This document shows, in pieces, positions 1 to 6,147 of a stretch of DNA of 7,362 bases. Within the stretch, counting starts at the first letter, position 1, and each line of letters starts with the position of its first letter. The position numbers were made by a program, and so were the translations under genes. Source of the stretch: Treponema sp. (GTDB lineage: Bacteria > Spirochaetota > Spirochaetia > Treponematales > Breznakiellaceae). The notes beneath the pieces were generated by a model. The model made no database searches, was not told the DNA's origin, and was given only the letters and a program-made list of their open reading frames with translations. The stretch is from positions 1 through 7,362 of the forward strand of contig JAITNU010000223.1 of NCBI GenBank assembly GCA_031290325.1. Direction: 5' to 3'.

Positions 1-276
1 CTTTGCGTCGACCGTTCAGGCGGCAGAACTTTCTCGCCATCAGAAACGGTTCAACGTGCGATGTCTCAAATTGGTACGCAAAAAGGCAAATACGATTTAG
101 TTTTTCACAACTGCGAGCACTTTGCGCGGTGGTGCAAGTACGGTGTTGCGGAATCCCGGCAAGTACAACATGCCGTTACCGGATTAGCCATAGGCGCGTC
201 AGTTGCCGCTATAACCATCGGGGTCATCAATGCATTAGGGAATACGCAAAAAATAGAACCGGATAATAAACGCTGA
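1..276 (+). CDS. LRAT-domain (NlpC/P60-like) protein, 3' part only
   Basis: The reading frame is open from the first base of the window, so this is the last 91 codons of a longer gene. The internal ATG at 61 is not a credible start, because the family-like residues SPSETVQRA lie before it. The diagnostic motif is NCEHFA at residues 37-42 of the visible part, followed by RWCKYG and SRQV. This matches the C-terminal half of the LRAT/H-rev107 domain, a permuted NlpC/P60 fold whose catalytic Cys is the one in NCEHF (Cys38 here). The catalytic His would lie upstream, outside the window. After the domain comes one hydrophobic helix (about 58-79) and a short charged tail, as in tail-anchored LRAT proteins. 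Family members are thiol acyltransferases, phospholipases or peptidases; the substrate of this one cannot be deduced. A strong promoter starts 10 bases after the stop, so downstream genes need not depend on it. Confidence 0.8.
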   Translation, partial: LCVDRSGGRTFSPSETVQRAMSQIGTQKGKYDLVFHNCEHFARWCKYGVAESRQVQHAVTGLAIGASVAAITIGVINALGNTQKIEPDNKR

Positions 277-285
277 AATTGGTAC

Positions 286-314
286 TTGACATAAGTTTGC
301 AATTAAGAGATAAT
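286..314 (+). promoter_or_regulatory. near-consensus sigma-70 promoter
   Basis: TTGACA at 286-291 and GATAAT at 309-314 are separated by exactly 17 bases: a perfect -35 box and a -10 box with one mismatch. Transcription would begin near 321, giving a leader of about 230 bases before the membrane protein gene at 550 and about 95 bases before the small ORF at 414. It lies directly after the LRAT gene stop, and I see no terminator between them. Confidence 0.65.
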
Positions 315-328
315 TTCATATAAAACAT

Positions 329-353
329 TCAAACGCATATAAAAAGTGTTTGA
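329..353 (+). repeat. small inverted repeat just downstream of the promoter
   Basis: TCAAAC (329-334) and GTTTGA (348-353) are complementary around a 13-base spacer. The sequence CATATAAAA also occurs twice, at 317-325 and 336-344, flanking the predicted transcription start. This could be an operator or a weak leader hairpin. Six base pairs in A+T-rich DNA can arise by chance. Confidence 0.2.
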
Positions 354-413
354 TATAGCAATCTATGACAGACCGGCGGTCGCATACTAGTGGAAGTGGG
401 GGAGAATTTTTCT

Positions 414-533
414 ATGGGGCTTATGATTAGGCGGGGCAACGAACTGTTACTGATAGCGCCGGCGCGGCTGGAGTATTCGACTAACGAAGGCCGAAGCGGG
501 CGCTGTGAACATCGGTGTTGTTATTATGAATGA
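414..533 (+). CDS. possible small protein, 39 aa
   Basis: The ATG at 414 is preceded by GGGGGAG at 398-404, a strong Shine-Dalgarno with about 9 bases of spacing. The frame runs 39 codons to TGA at 531. The product begins MGLMIRRGNELLLIAP and ends in a Cys/Tyr-rich tail (CEHRCCYYE). It lies between the consensus promoter and the membrane protein gene, whose ATG is 16 bases after this stop, so it would be translated from the same leader. I recognise no family. The composition, with an Arg-rich middle and a 10-base palindrome GCGCCGGCGC at 456-465 inside it, could also mean the stretch is non-coding leader or repeat-derived DNA. Confidence 0.3.
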   Translation: MGLMIRRGNELLLIAPARLEYSTNEGRSGRCEHRCCYYE

Positions 534-549
534 AAGGGAAAGATAAAAG

Positions 550-2454
550 ATGCAAATAGTTTTAATTATCGGCGTAATCATTGCGGCTATAGTTTTTTCT
601 ATCCTGGGTTGTGTTCGCTTAGACGCCCTTGATGAAGCCGCTGAAAAGATTGAAGATCCGAAACTCCGGGTACAGAATTGGAAAAGCACTTCGGTATGGC
701 TTTTATGGTTATTGTGCGCCGCTTCACTTATTTCACTTATATGGTTTTTTGGTTCTTTTGGAAAGCTTTACAATTACGAAGGTGGTTTTACCCTTCATCC
801 GGCAGCCGAATGGCAAATAACCGAAGGCCAAACGGAAGAAGCCGGACAGAACTTTGCCTATGTACGCACCGACAAAGACGGAGAAAGTGGAATCCTTCAA
901 CTTACCGTCGTTACTTTGAGCGCGAAAGACGCGCAAGTAAAAGGCGCTGAAATCAAGGATACCAAAGGTACGCGGATTTCCGAGTTAAAAGAGGCGCGTT
1001 CACACCTGAAACCGGACGCAAAGGCCGCCGAAAAACAGCTAAAAGCGGACGCTAAAGTTGAGACCAAAGAGCTAAAAACTACGCTCAAAGGTCAAAAAGC
1101 GGAATTAAAAGCGGCTCTCAAGATAAATGACGAACAGCTTAAAATTAATCTTGAAAACATTAAAAACAAGTTAAAACAAGACCTTGCTGATAATAGCAGA
1201 AAGGCACGCGAAGTCTGGCAAAAAGGCTGGCTTTCACAGGAAGGCGATGGAGCAGAGGACGCTCACTTTACCGCATTGAAAAATAATCGCTTATATACGG
1301 TTTATGTTTCTTCCGTGTCGGGTGAACTATCTCGTTTAAGCATCAAACCTGTAGGATTTTTCCGCGGCCTCTTTGACGGCTGTGTTCTTCCCGGATCGGC
1401 GCTTATCGCAATATTCCTTGATGCTATCCATCCATATAAAACAATCAACAATGGCTTCAGTTATCTTTTGGGTTTTATTATCGGGTTCCTGATACTCATC
1501 GCATTTACATCATGGCTTGTTTATATCATCCTGATGAAAATCGGGCGTGAAAAATGGAAACAGAAATGGATCGTCATGTCTGAAGAAGAAAAACATACTT
1601 ATCGGACCCAGCTATGGCGCGACGAAATGGATTTGATAATCTTCGGATATGAAAAATACGACCAGCCATATTATGCGAGAAAAGTTAAAGGCGCCGAAGA
1701 CAAATTCGATGAAACAGAAGAAGATTTCGACATGATGACGCCGGAAGAGGTTCTGGATCAGTTTAAGCTTTCTATGGAATCAGACGGAGGGATTGGTTCA
1801 TGGTTCAAAAAAACATTTACCTCTGGAACCGCATTTAAAGAAGCACAGGAACGGTTTGAAGAATTGAAGAGTATATATGATTATTACCAGATGCGATATG
1901 ATATAAGTGACGCGAAGAAGGATGCGGCAAATGCGGAATACAATTATATCCGCGAGAAAGCCGTGCTGTACGCTGTTCAGTTAAAGGAAATAAAGAAAAA
2001 TCTCTCTGTTAAACAACGTGAAATCATCGATAAGTCCAATGCGTTGGATGTGAATCACGATGTGCTCAATTTGCAAGAATTAAACAGCATATTAGACTCC
2101 ATCGACCGCTTCAATGCTGAATATACTATCCAGGCGTCGGAGTCACTCAAGGAAACAATGGACTTTGCCAACACTGCATTCGAGGAAAGCGGCAAATTGT
2201 TATCATCCTCTTTTGAAAAAAATAAAAACAAGAAAGGCGAAGGTGATTTTGATATGGCGCTGGGTGCTGTGTCCGCCGGGTTAGGCCTCGTTGCAATTGC
2301 CGGCGAAGGTATCAGCCAGATTGTGGGAAACATTCAGAAAAATCAAGAGGGGATCAAAAGACTCAAAGAAGCCGAATTGGAGATAATAGATGCAATAGAA
2401 GGCATTGAGTCAAACCAGTTCAAGGTTGATACGTTTACCACGCGGCTTGGGTGA
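550..2454 (+). CDS. membrane protein with Lys/Ala-rich coiled coil, unknown function (apparently frameshifted at its end)
   Basis: A 634-aa product with four predicted membrane segments at about 2-22, 47-69, 270-292 and 304-329. Residues 72-262 probably lie outside the membrane: a small beta-like domain (GFTLHPAAEW at 79-88, strands at 102-123 and 238-256) is interrupted by a highly charged Lys/Ala/Glu helix or coiled coil at about 140-222. The stretch 269-310 has the pattern GFFRGLFDG...NNG..YLLGF, resembling a bacterial membrane motif (GFWxGLxHG...NNG) known from uncharacterised proteins. Residues 335-634 are mostly helical and charged, probably cytoplasmic, with a Gly/Ala-rich segment at 569-593. 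AAAGGGAA at 533-540 serves as ribosome binding site. The protein stops at TGA 2452, but the +1 frame carries on with matching helical sequence to 2677, so the intact product is probably 708 aa. No enzyme motif is seen; a structural, scaffold or envelope role is possible. Confidence 0.75.
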   Translation: MQIVLIIGVIIAAIVFSILGCVRLDALDEAAEKIEDPKLRVQNWKSTSVWLLWLLCAASLISLIWFFGSFGKLYNYEGGFTLHPAAEWQITEGQTEEAGQNFAYVRTDKDGESGILQLTVVTLSAKDAQVKGAEIKDTKGTRISELKEARSHLKPDAKAAEKQLKADAKVETKELKTTLKGQKAELKAALKINDEQLKINLENIKNKLKQDLADNSRKAREVWQKGWLSQEGDGAEDAHFTALKNNRLYTVYVSSVSGELSRLSIKPVGFFRGLFDGCVLPGSALIAIFLDAIHPYKTINNGFSYLLGFIIGFLILIAFTSWLVYIILMKIGREKWKQKWIVMSEEEKHTYRTQLWRDEMDLIIFGYEKYDQPYYARKVKGAEDKFDETEEDFDMMTPEEVLDQFKLSMESDGGIGSWFKKTFTSGTAFKEAQERFEELKSIYDYYQMRYDISDAKKDAANAEYNYIREKAVLYAVQLKEIKKNLSVKQREIIDKSNALDVNHDVLNLQELNSILDSIDRFNAEYTIQASESLKETMDFANTAFEESGKLLSSSFEKNKNKKGEGDFDMALGAVSAGLGLVAIAGEGISQIVGNIQKNQEGIKRLKEAELEIIDAIEGIESNQFKVDTFTTRLG

Positions 2455-2677
2455 ACTCAACGTTTCAATCGGCAAATCAATGGAAGCATATATATATGTG
2501 TATGATAACGTTGATCGCTTACTCTATCCCAAAGATGACGAATCTAAAACACGGGACGCGCGACAAACGCAGAAAGCGTCCGGCGGCAATTACTTTACCC
2601 AGGATGAAGTAAAAGAAATTAGTCAGTTGACATCAATAGCGCAGGTAATGCTTAAAATTATTGATGCGGATATATAG
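2450..2677 (+). pseudogene. C-terminal part of the membrane/coiled-coil protein, in the +1 frame
   Basis: Reading CTT, skipping one G, then GGT GAA joins the upstream sequence ...FTTRLG to ELNVSIGKSM without interruption and adds 74 residues ending LKIIDADI. This piece has no convincing start of its own: TTG at 2405 and 2447 and ATG at 2480 all lack a Shine-Dalgarno. The upstream frame ends within three codons of where this frame becomes sensible. The simplest explanation is one extra G in the GGG at 2449-2451, either a real mutation or a sequencing error. A programmed +1 shift at GGG-TGA is conceivable, but the stimulatory upstream Shine-Dalgarno known from the RF2 gene is absent. Only 21 bases separate its stop from the next gene. 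Confidence 0.6.
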
Positions 2678-2687
2678 TGATATATTT

Positions 2688-2692
2688 GGAGG
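2688..2692 (+). promoter_or_regulatory. strong ribosome binding site
   Basis: GGAGG lies six bases before the ATG at 2699, fixing that start. It is the clearest Shine-Dalgarno of the left half and suggests the 156-aa protein is made at a high level relative to the membrane protein upstream. Confidence 0.7.
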
Positions 2693-2698
2693 AATATA

Positions 2699-3169
2699 AT
2701 GGCAGAAGAAGAAAAAAAAGACTTGATGGCGTTAGCCGTCAAAAAAACCGGATTACCTGCTGAAAAAATCCAGCAGGCAGTGGATTTTACGGTGAATTTT
2801 GCATCGAAATCTCAGGAAAATTTTGGCCAGGTTTTGAATAGTTATAACAAAACGCTGGACTTCATGACGGAAGGCGAGAAAACCAAGCGGGAAATCGCCA
2901 AATATGAATCAGCCGAGCGTGTGGCGATTGCTGGGATCCAGGAAAAATACGGACTCCTTCGTTCTGTGTTCGGTGAACTTTTCGCCGAGCGCCGTGCAGC
3001 CATGAGCAAGGATTTTGAGGTAATCGACAAGGGATTGCGCGAGAATGACTACAATCTTATTAACATGGGACTGGCTTCGTTGTCCAAAGTCGTTACGGCA
3101 AGCCCTTTTGCCGATCTTGTTTCGTTTCAGAAAGCACTCGAATCTGATGATGAGACGATAGAGCTATAG
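2699..3169 (+). CDS. all-helical soluble protein of unknown function, 156 aa
   Basis: The product is highly charged, with no signal peptide, membrane segment or cysteine. Residues 5-35 form an amphipathic helix, and 40-105 look like a long helix or coiled coil ending in the run FGELFAERRAA (91-101). Residues 105-145 form a helical module with IDKGLREND, MGLASLSK and ASPFADL, and the tail is acidic (ESDDETIEL). The arrangement, with a coiled coil, FAER, a short helical repeat and SPF-DL near the C-terminus, resembles small uncharacterised helical proteins I have seen in other bacteria, but I cannot name a family. It follows the membrane protein fragment by 21 bases and very likely shares its transcript. 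A cytoplasmic partner of the helical C-terminal region of that membrane protein is a reasonable guess and no more. Confidence 0.8.
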   Translation: MAEEEKKDLMALAVKKTGLPAEKIQQAVDFTVNFASKSQENFGQVLNSYNKTLDFMTEGEKTKREIAKYESAERVAIAGIQEKYGLLRSVFGELFAERRAAMSKDFEVIDKGLRENDYNLINMGLASLSKVVTASPFADLVSFQKALESDDETIEL

Positions 3170-3188
3170 CAAAGGGAGGAAAGAAATT

Positions 3189-3232
3189 ATCTGAGGTCGT
3201 TAGGCTCAATAATATGGACTGGTCCCTCAGAT
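3189..3232 (+). repeat. 8-bp perfect inverted repeat
   Basis: ATCTGAGG (3189-3196) and CCTCAGAT (3225-3232) are exact complements around a 28-base loop. They lie 20 bases after the stop of the 156-aa gene. There is no run of T after the second arm, so this is not a classical intrinsic terminator. It may be an mRNA 3' end structure, an operator, or a leftover end of an inserted element. Confidence 0.4.
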
Positions 3233-3279
3233 TACAAAAGGAATATGGGGTAGTTAACAATAAAAAATGGAGTGCGATA

Positions 3280-3490
3280 ATGCCACAAACACAATCTTGC
3301 ACAGAGTTATTCACAAGGCGGCTATTTCGGCGAATTGCGCGAAGCAGTTCTGGCAGAAGAAATGGAAGGCTGGATAGAATCCCACCATATACCAAGCAGG
3401 GAAGCCATTGAGCAATCGCGGCTTTATATTGCAAATGGCGGAAAATGTGCAGGACCGATGCGGGGCATTACGGTGTATTCGGGGGTATGA
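3280..3490 (+). pseudogene. frameshifted remnant of a small HHIP-motif protein, perhaps HNH/Endo VII-like nuclease toxin
   Basis: The ATG at 3280 has a good Shine-Dalgarno (GGAG 3269-3272, seven bases away), but its own frame gives an Arg-rich, unprotein-like sequence ending at 3411. The +1 frame is open from 3281 to TGA 3488-3490 and reads like a real protein: QGGYFGELREAV, then WIESHHIPSREAIEQS, then NGGKCAGPM. GG.(Y/F)G-(D/E)-(L/V)(K/R) followed by HHIP/HHMP and a later Gly-Pro recalls C-terminal nuclease domains of bacterial polymorphic toxins with the HNH/Endonuclease VII fold. The piece is shorter than those domains and the last part of the motif set is missing, so it would be inactive. 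The assignment is tentative; it could also be an unrelated small ORF. The translation-start signal together with the shifted frame points to a one-base indel soon after the start codon. Confidence 0.35.
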
Positions 3491-3535
3491 GCGATAGTTC
3501 TGGCTTGACCGCACAAAATAGAGTATCCTGAATTT

Positions 3536-4948
3536 ATGGATATTAACTTCTATTCCCTCGGTGCTGCCGAGGAAGTAACCGGTTCCAAGCATGTGCTCGA
3601 AATCGACGGTAAGTCCTACCTCATTGACTGTGGGGCGTTTCAGGGCAGCCGGGCTGAATCGGACCGGAAAAACCGTAATTTTGGCATTGCAACTGACCGT
3701 ATTGAAGCGGTGGTATTGACCCACGGGCATCTGGATCACTGTGGGCTGCTGCCGCTGCTCACCAAACAGGGCTATACAGGAAATATCTACGCCACACCGG
3801 CGACTCGGGATATTTCGAGTCTCATCATGATGGATTCTGCCAATATTCAGGCACGGGATGCAGTGTATCTGCGCAAGCAGGCCAGGAAGAAGGGGGACAG
3901 CTTTGACTGGACCCCCCTCTATAATGAACAGGATGCGATTCAGGCCACGAATCAAATCCTGGGGGTGTCCTATAACCGGCCGGTGCCTATCGGCGACGGG
4001 ATAAGCCTGGAATTTTACGATGCCGGGCACATCCTAGGCTCTGCTATGGCCTTCATCACCATTAAGAAAGGGGGGAAGGAAACGAAGATACTCTGTTCCG
4101 GTGACCTGGGACGTAAGCATAAGCCCATTATCCGGGACCCCGCCCTGGTACCTGCGGCGGACTACATTGTCCTGGAAAGTACCTACGGTAACCGCCGGCA
4201 CGATACGACTGATGACGCCATGGCCAAGCTGGCGGACATTGCCAAGCGGACCGTGCAGAACAAGGGGAAGATCATCATTCCTGCCTTTGCTATTGAGCGG
4301 ACCCAGGAACTGGTCTACTATTTCCACCTTTTGGTAGACGAGAGGGTGATCCCGGAGGTGCCGATTTACGTGGATTCCCCTATGGCCACTAACGCTACCA
4401 CGATCTTCCAGGTGCATCCTGAATGTTACGATGAGGATATCCACGATGCCTTCATCAAACACCACAAAAACCCCTTTGGTTTCAATGCCCTGCATTTCAC
4501 CACCAGCGTGAGTGAGTCCAAGGCCCTGAACGATCATCCGGGACCGCTGATCATCATCTCCGCCGATGGCATGTGCGAGGCCGGGCGTATTCAGCATCAC
4601 CTGATCCACAACATCGGCGACCCGAACACCACTATCCTCACTGTGGGCTACATGGCGGAGAACACCCTGGGCCGGCGGATCCGCAACAAGGAGGCTGAGG
4701 TGAAGATCCACGGGCAATGGTTGGAACGGAAGGCTGCGGTGGAGGAGATCAACGCGTTCAGCGCCCACGCGGATTATGTTGAAGCTACTGATTGGCTTGA
4801 TGCCCTGGATACGTCCCGTTTGAAGCGGCTGCTCCTGGTTCATGGGGAACCAAAGGCCCAGTCAGCGTTTAAGAACTACCTGATTGAAAAAGGGTATGCT
4901 GATACGGAAATTATCCAGTACAACAAAACCTACAGCCTGGGGGACTGA
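3536..4948 (+). CDS. beta-CASP metallo-beta-lactamase, RNA-processing exonuclease type
   Basis: A 470-aa full-length member of the bacterial CPSF73-like MBL/beta-CASP family, which cleaves or trims RNA with two zinc ions. The start is well supported because the protein opens with the family N-terminus (LGAAEEVTGSKH at 8-19, DCGAFQG at 31-37). Zinc-binding motifs are HGHLDH (63-68), His165 in AGHILGS, and Asp190 in SGDLG. The beta-CASP part shows Glu214 in ESTYGNR (motif A), PAFAIERTQE (249-258), SADGMCEAGR (342-351), His411 in FSAHAD (motif B) and His436 in VHGE (motif C). A His at motif C is typical of RNA rather than DNA substrates. All catalytic residues are present. The ATG has no Shine-Dalgarno, only A/T-rich sequence, so the message may be leaderless or weakly initiated. 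It is probably the first gene of a cluster with the cysteine desulfurase, 46 bases downstream. The exact physiological RNA target is unknown. Confidence 0.93.
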   Translation: MDINFYSLGAAEEVTGSKHVLEIDGKSYLIDCGAFQGSRAESDRKNRNFGIATDRIEAVVLTHGHLDHCGLLPLLTKQGYTGNIYATPATRDISSLIMMDSANIQARDAVYLRKQARKKGDSFDWTPLYNEQDAIQATNQILGVSYNRPVPIGDGISLEFYDAGHILGSAMAFITIKKGGKETKILCSGDLGRKHKPIIRDPALVPAADYIVLESTYGNRRHDTTDDAMAKLADIAKRTVQNKGKIIIPAFAIERTQELVYYFHLLVDERVIPEVPIYVDSPMATNATTIFQVHPECYDEDIHDAFIKHHKNPFGFNALHFTTSVSESKALNDHPGPLIIISADGMCEAGRIQHHLIHNIGDPNTTILTVGYMAENTLGRRIRNKEAEVKIHGQWLERKAAVEEINAFSAHADYVEATDWLDALDTSRLKRLLLVHGEPKAQSAFKNYLIEKGYADTEIIQYNKTYSLGD

Positions 4949-4984
4949 GTTGGCTGGTACTAGGCACATTCGGTAAAAACGTGC

Positions 4985-4988
4985 AGGA
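4985..4988 (+). promoter_or_regulatory. ribosome binding site of the cysteine desulfurase
   Basis: AGGA six bases before ATG 4995 supports that start. No promoter or terminator is visible in the 46-base gap after the MBL gene, consistent with cotranscription. Confidence 0.5.
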
Positions 4989-4994
4989 TGCATT

Positions 4995-6143
4995 ATGGAC
5001 AAACTAATCTATGTGGATAATTCGGCAACCACGCCGGTTTCGGCCAGAGCGCTGGAAGCTATGCTGCCGTATTTTACCGAGTGTTTTGGTAATCCTTCAT
5101 CGGTCTACAGCTATGGACGGGAAGCGAAAAAGGCCCTGGAAGCATCCCGGCAGACCGTGGCCCAGGCTATCGGGGCCTTTAATAATGAAGTGTTTTTTAC
5201 CTCCGGCGGTACTGAGGGGGATAACTGGATCATCCACAGTGTCTGCGAGCAAAACATCAAAAAGGGTAAGCACATCATTTCAACTCAGATTGAACACAGC
5301 GCGGTCTTACACACCCTTGATAAACTCAAAACTCAAGGGTATGAAATAACCCTGCTTGCTCCAGATAACGCGGGATTGATAAGCCCTGAACAGCTTAAAG
5401 CGGCGCTGCGGGAGGATACGGTACTGGTCAGCATCATGGCTGCCAACAATGTGGTGGGAACCCTGCTCCCCATACAAGCACTGTGCCGCGTTGCCCATGA
5501 GCGAAACGTACTCTTTCATACTGACGCGGTTCAGGCGCTTGCCCATATCCCCATTAATGTCCGGGACCTGGGGGTTGATTTCCTCACCCTGTCGGGTCAC
5601 AAGTTCCACGGGCCTAAGGGTGTGGGGGCCTTGTTTGCCCGGATACCCCTGGTTCCGGTTCCCTTCATCTGCGGTGGAGGCCAGGAAAAGGGCCGGCGTT
5701 CCGGTACTGAAAATGTGGCCGCTATTGTGGGCATGGCCGCTGCTTTGGAGGAGGGAGTGCGCCTCCTGGACGAACAGCGGGAAAGGCTTATTCCCCTGCG
5801 GGATAAGCTCATAGCCGGGGTCTTGCAGATTCCCGGGGCACACCTGACCGGTGATCCGATGAAGCGTCTGCCCGGTCTTGCTTCCTTTGTGTTTGATGGC
5901 CTGGAAGGTCAGAATCTGATAATGCACCTTGATGAGGCCGGTATTTGCGCCAGCGCCGGTTCCGCCTGTTCTGCAGGGGGCAAGGATGCGCCCCATGTGC
6001 TTATCGCCATGGGGTACACCGAAAAACCCGCCCGTGGGGCCCTGTGGCTTTCCCTGAGTTTGTATAATACAGAACAGGAAATCGACTGCATCCTCGACCG
6101 CCTGCCGGGGCTCGTGGGAGACCTGCGGGTAAAAGGACGTTGA
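4995..6143 (+). CDS. cysteine desulfurase (IscS/NifS group), with substituted active-site positions
   Basis: A 382-aa PLP-dependent class V aminotransferase-fold enzyme. The family normally converts cysteine to alanine and passes the sulfur as a persulfide to Fe-S cluster assembly or tRNA thiolation. Visible residues are the N-terminal YVDNSATTP (6-14), FGNPSS (31-36), SGGTEGDN (70-77), the PLP-stacking His101, the PLP-binding Asp177 and Gln180, the Schiff-base Lys203 in SGHKFHGPKG, RRSGTEN (234-240), and the catalytic Cys325 in GSACSAG. The loop after the Cys has the group I length. Two usually conserved positions differ: the NNE(I/V)G motif reads NNVVGT with Val153, and the (I/L)R(F/I)SL motif near the C-terminus reads ALWLSL with Trp351 in place of the Arg that binds the substrate carboxylate. 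The enzyme may be altered in activity or specificity. There is no IscU or IscR next to it. The rRNA methyltransferase gene starts four bases after its stop. Confidence 0.92.
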   Translation: MDKLIYVDNSATTPVSARALEAMLPYFTECFGNPSSVYSYGREAKKALEASRQTVAQAIGAFNNEVFFTSGGTEGDNWIIHSVCEQNIKKGKHIISTQIEHSAVLHTLDKLKTQGYEITLLAPDNAGLISPEQLKAALREDTVLVSIMAANNVVGTLLPIQALCRVAHERNVLFHTDAVQALAHIPINVRDLGVDFLTLSGHKFHGPKGVGALFARIPLVPVPFICGGGQEKGRRSGTENVAAIVGMAAALEEGVRLLDEQRERLIPLRDKLIAGVLQIPGAHLTGDPMKRLPGLASFVFDGLEGQNLIMHLDEAGICASAGSACSAGGKDAPHVLIAMGYTEKPARGALWLSLSLYNTEQEIDCILDRLPGLVGDLRVKGR

Positions 6144-6147
6144 ACCC

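Larger units (their letters stand above)
3170..3535. other. gene-poor stretch between accessory and housekeeping halves
   Basis: About 366 bases without an intact credible gene. It starts with an orphan GGGAGG (3175-3180) that has no usable start after it. It then holds an 8-bp inverted repeat, a 65-codon ORF (3214-3411) whose Arg/Ser-rich translation looks non-native in its second half, and the frameshifted remnant described separately. No tRNA, no U-tract terminator and no convincing promoter for the next gene were found; TTGACC (3505-3510) and TATCCT (3524-3529) are only 13 bases apart, which is too close. Confidence 0.5.

Noticed and set aside
3..266. 87-codon ORF overlapping the LRAT gene in another frame
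   Set aside because: The LRAT frame has a clear conserved motif and is open to the window edge; this one is a shadow.
371..381. GACC-GGC-GGTC palindrome as a terminator in the leader
   Set aside because: Only four base pairs and no T-run directly after it.
2449..2454. RF2-like programmed +1 frameshift
   Set aside because: Not excluded, but the upstream Shine-Dalgarno stimulator is missing and a one-G insertion explains it more simply.
3214..3411. 65-codon + strand ORF in the gene-poor stretch
   Set aside because: The start has no Shine-Dalgarno, and the second half is an Arg/Ser-rich translation of DNA that reads better in the +1 frame.
3505..3529. Promoter for the MBL gene from TTGACC and TATCCT
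   Set aside because: The spacing is 13 bases, too short for sigma-70; other -10 candidates are poor.
3311..4843. Two long - strand ORFs (239 and 269 codons) opposite the MBL gene
   Set aside because: They are antisense to a gene with all catalytic motifs intact, and their translations show no family features. They arise from GC-rich codon use.
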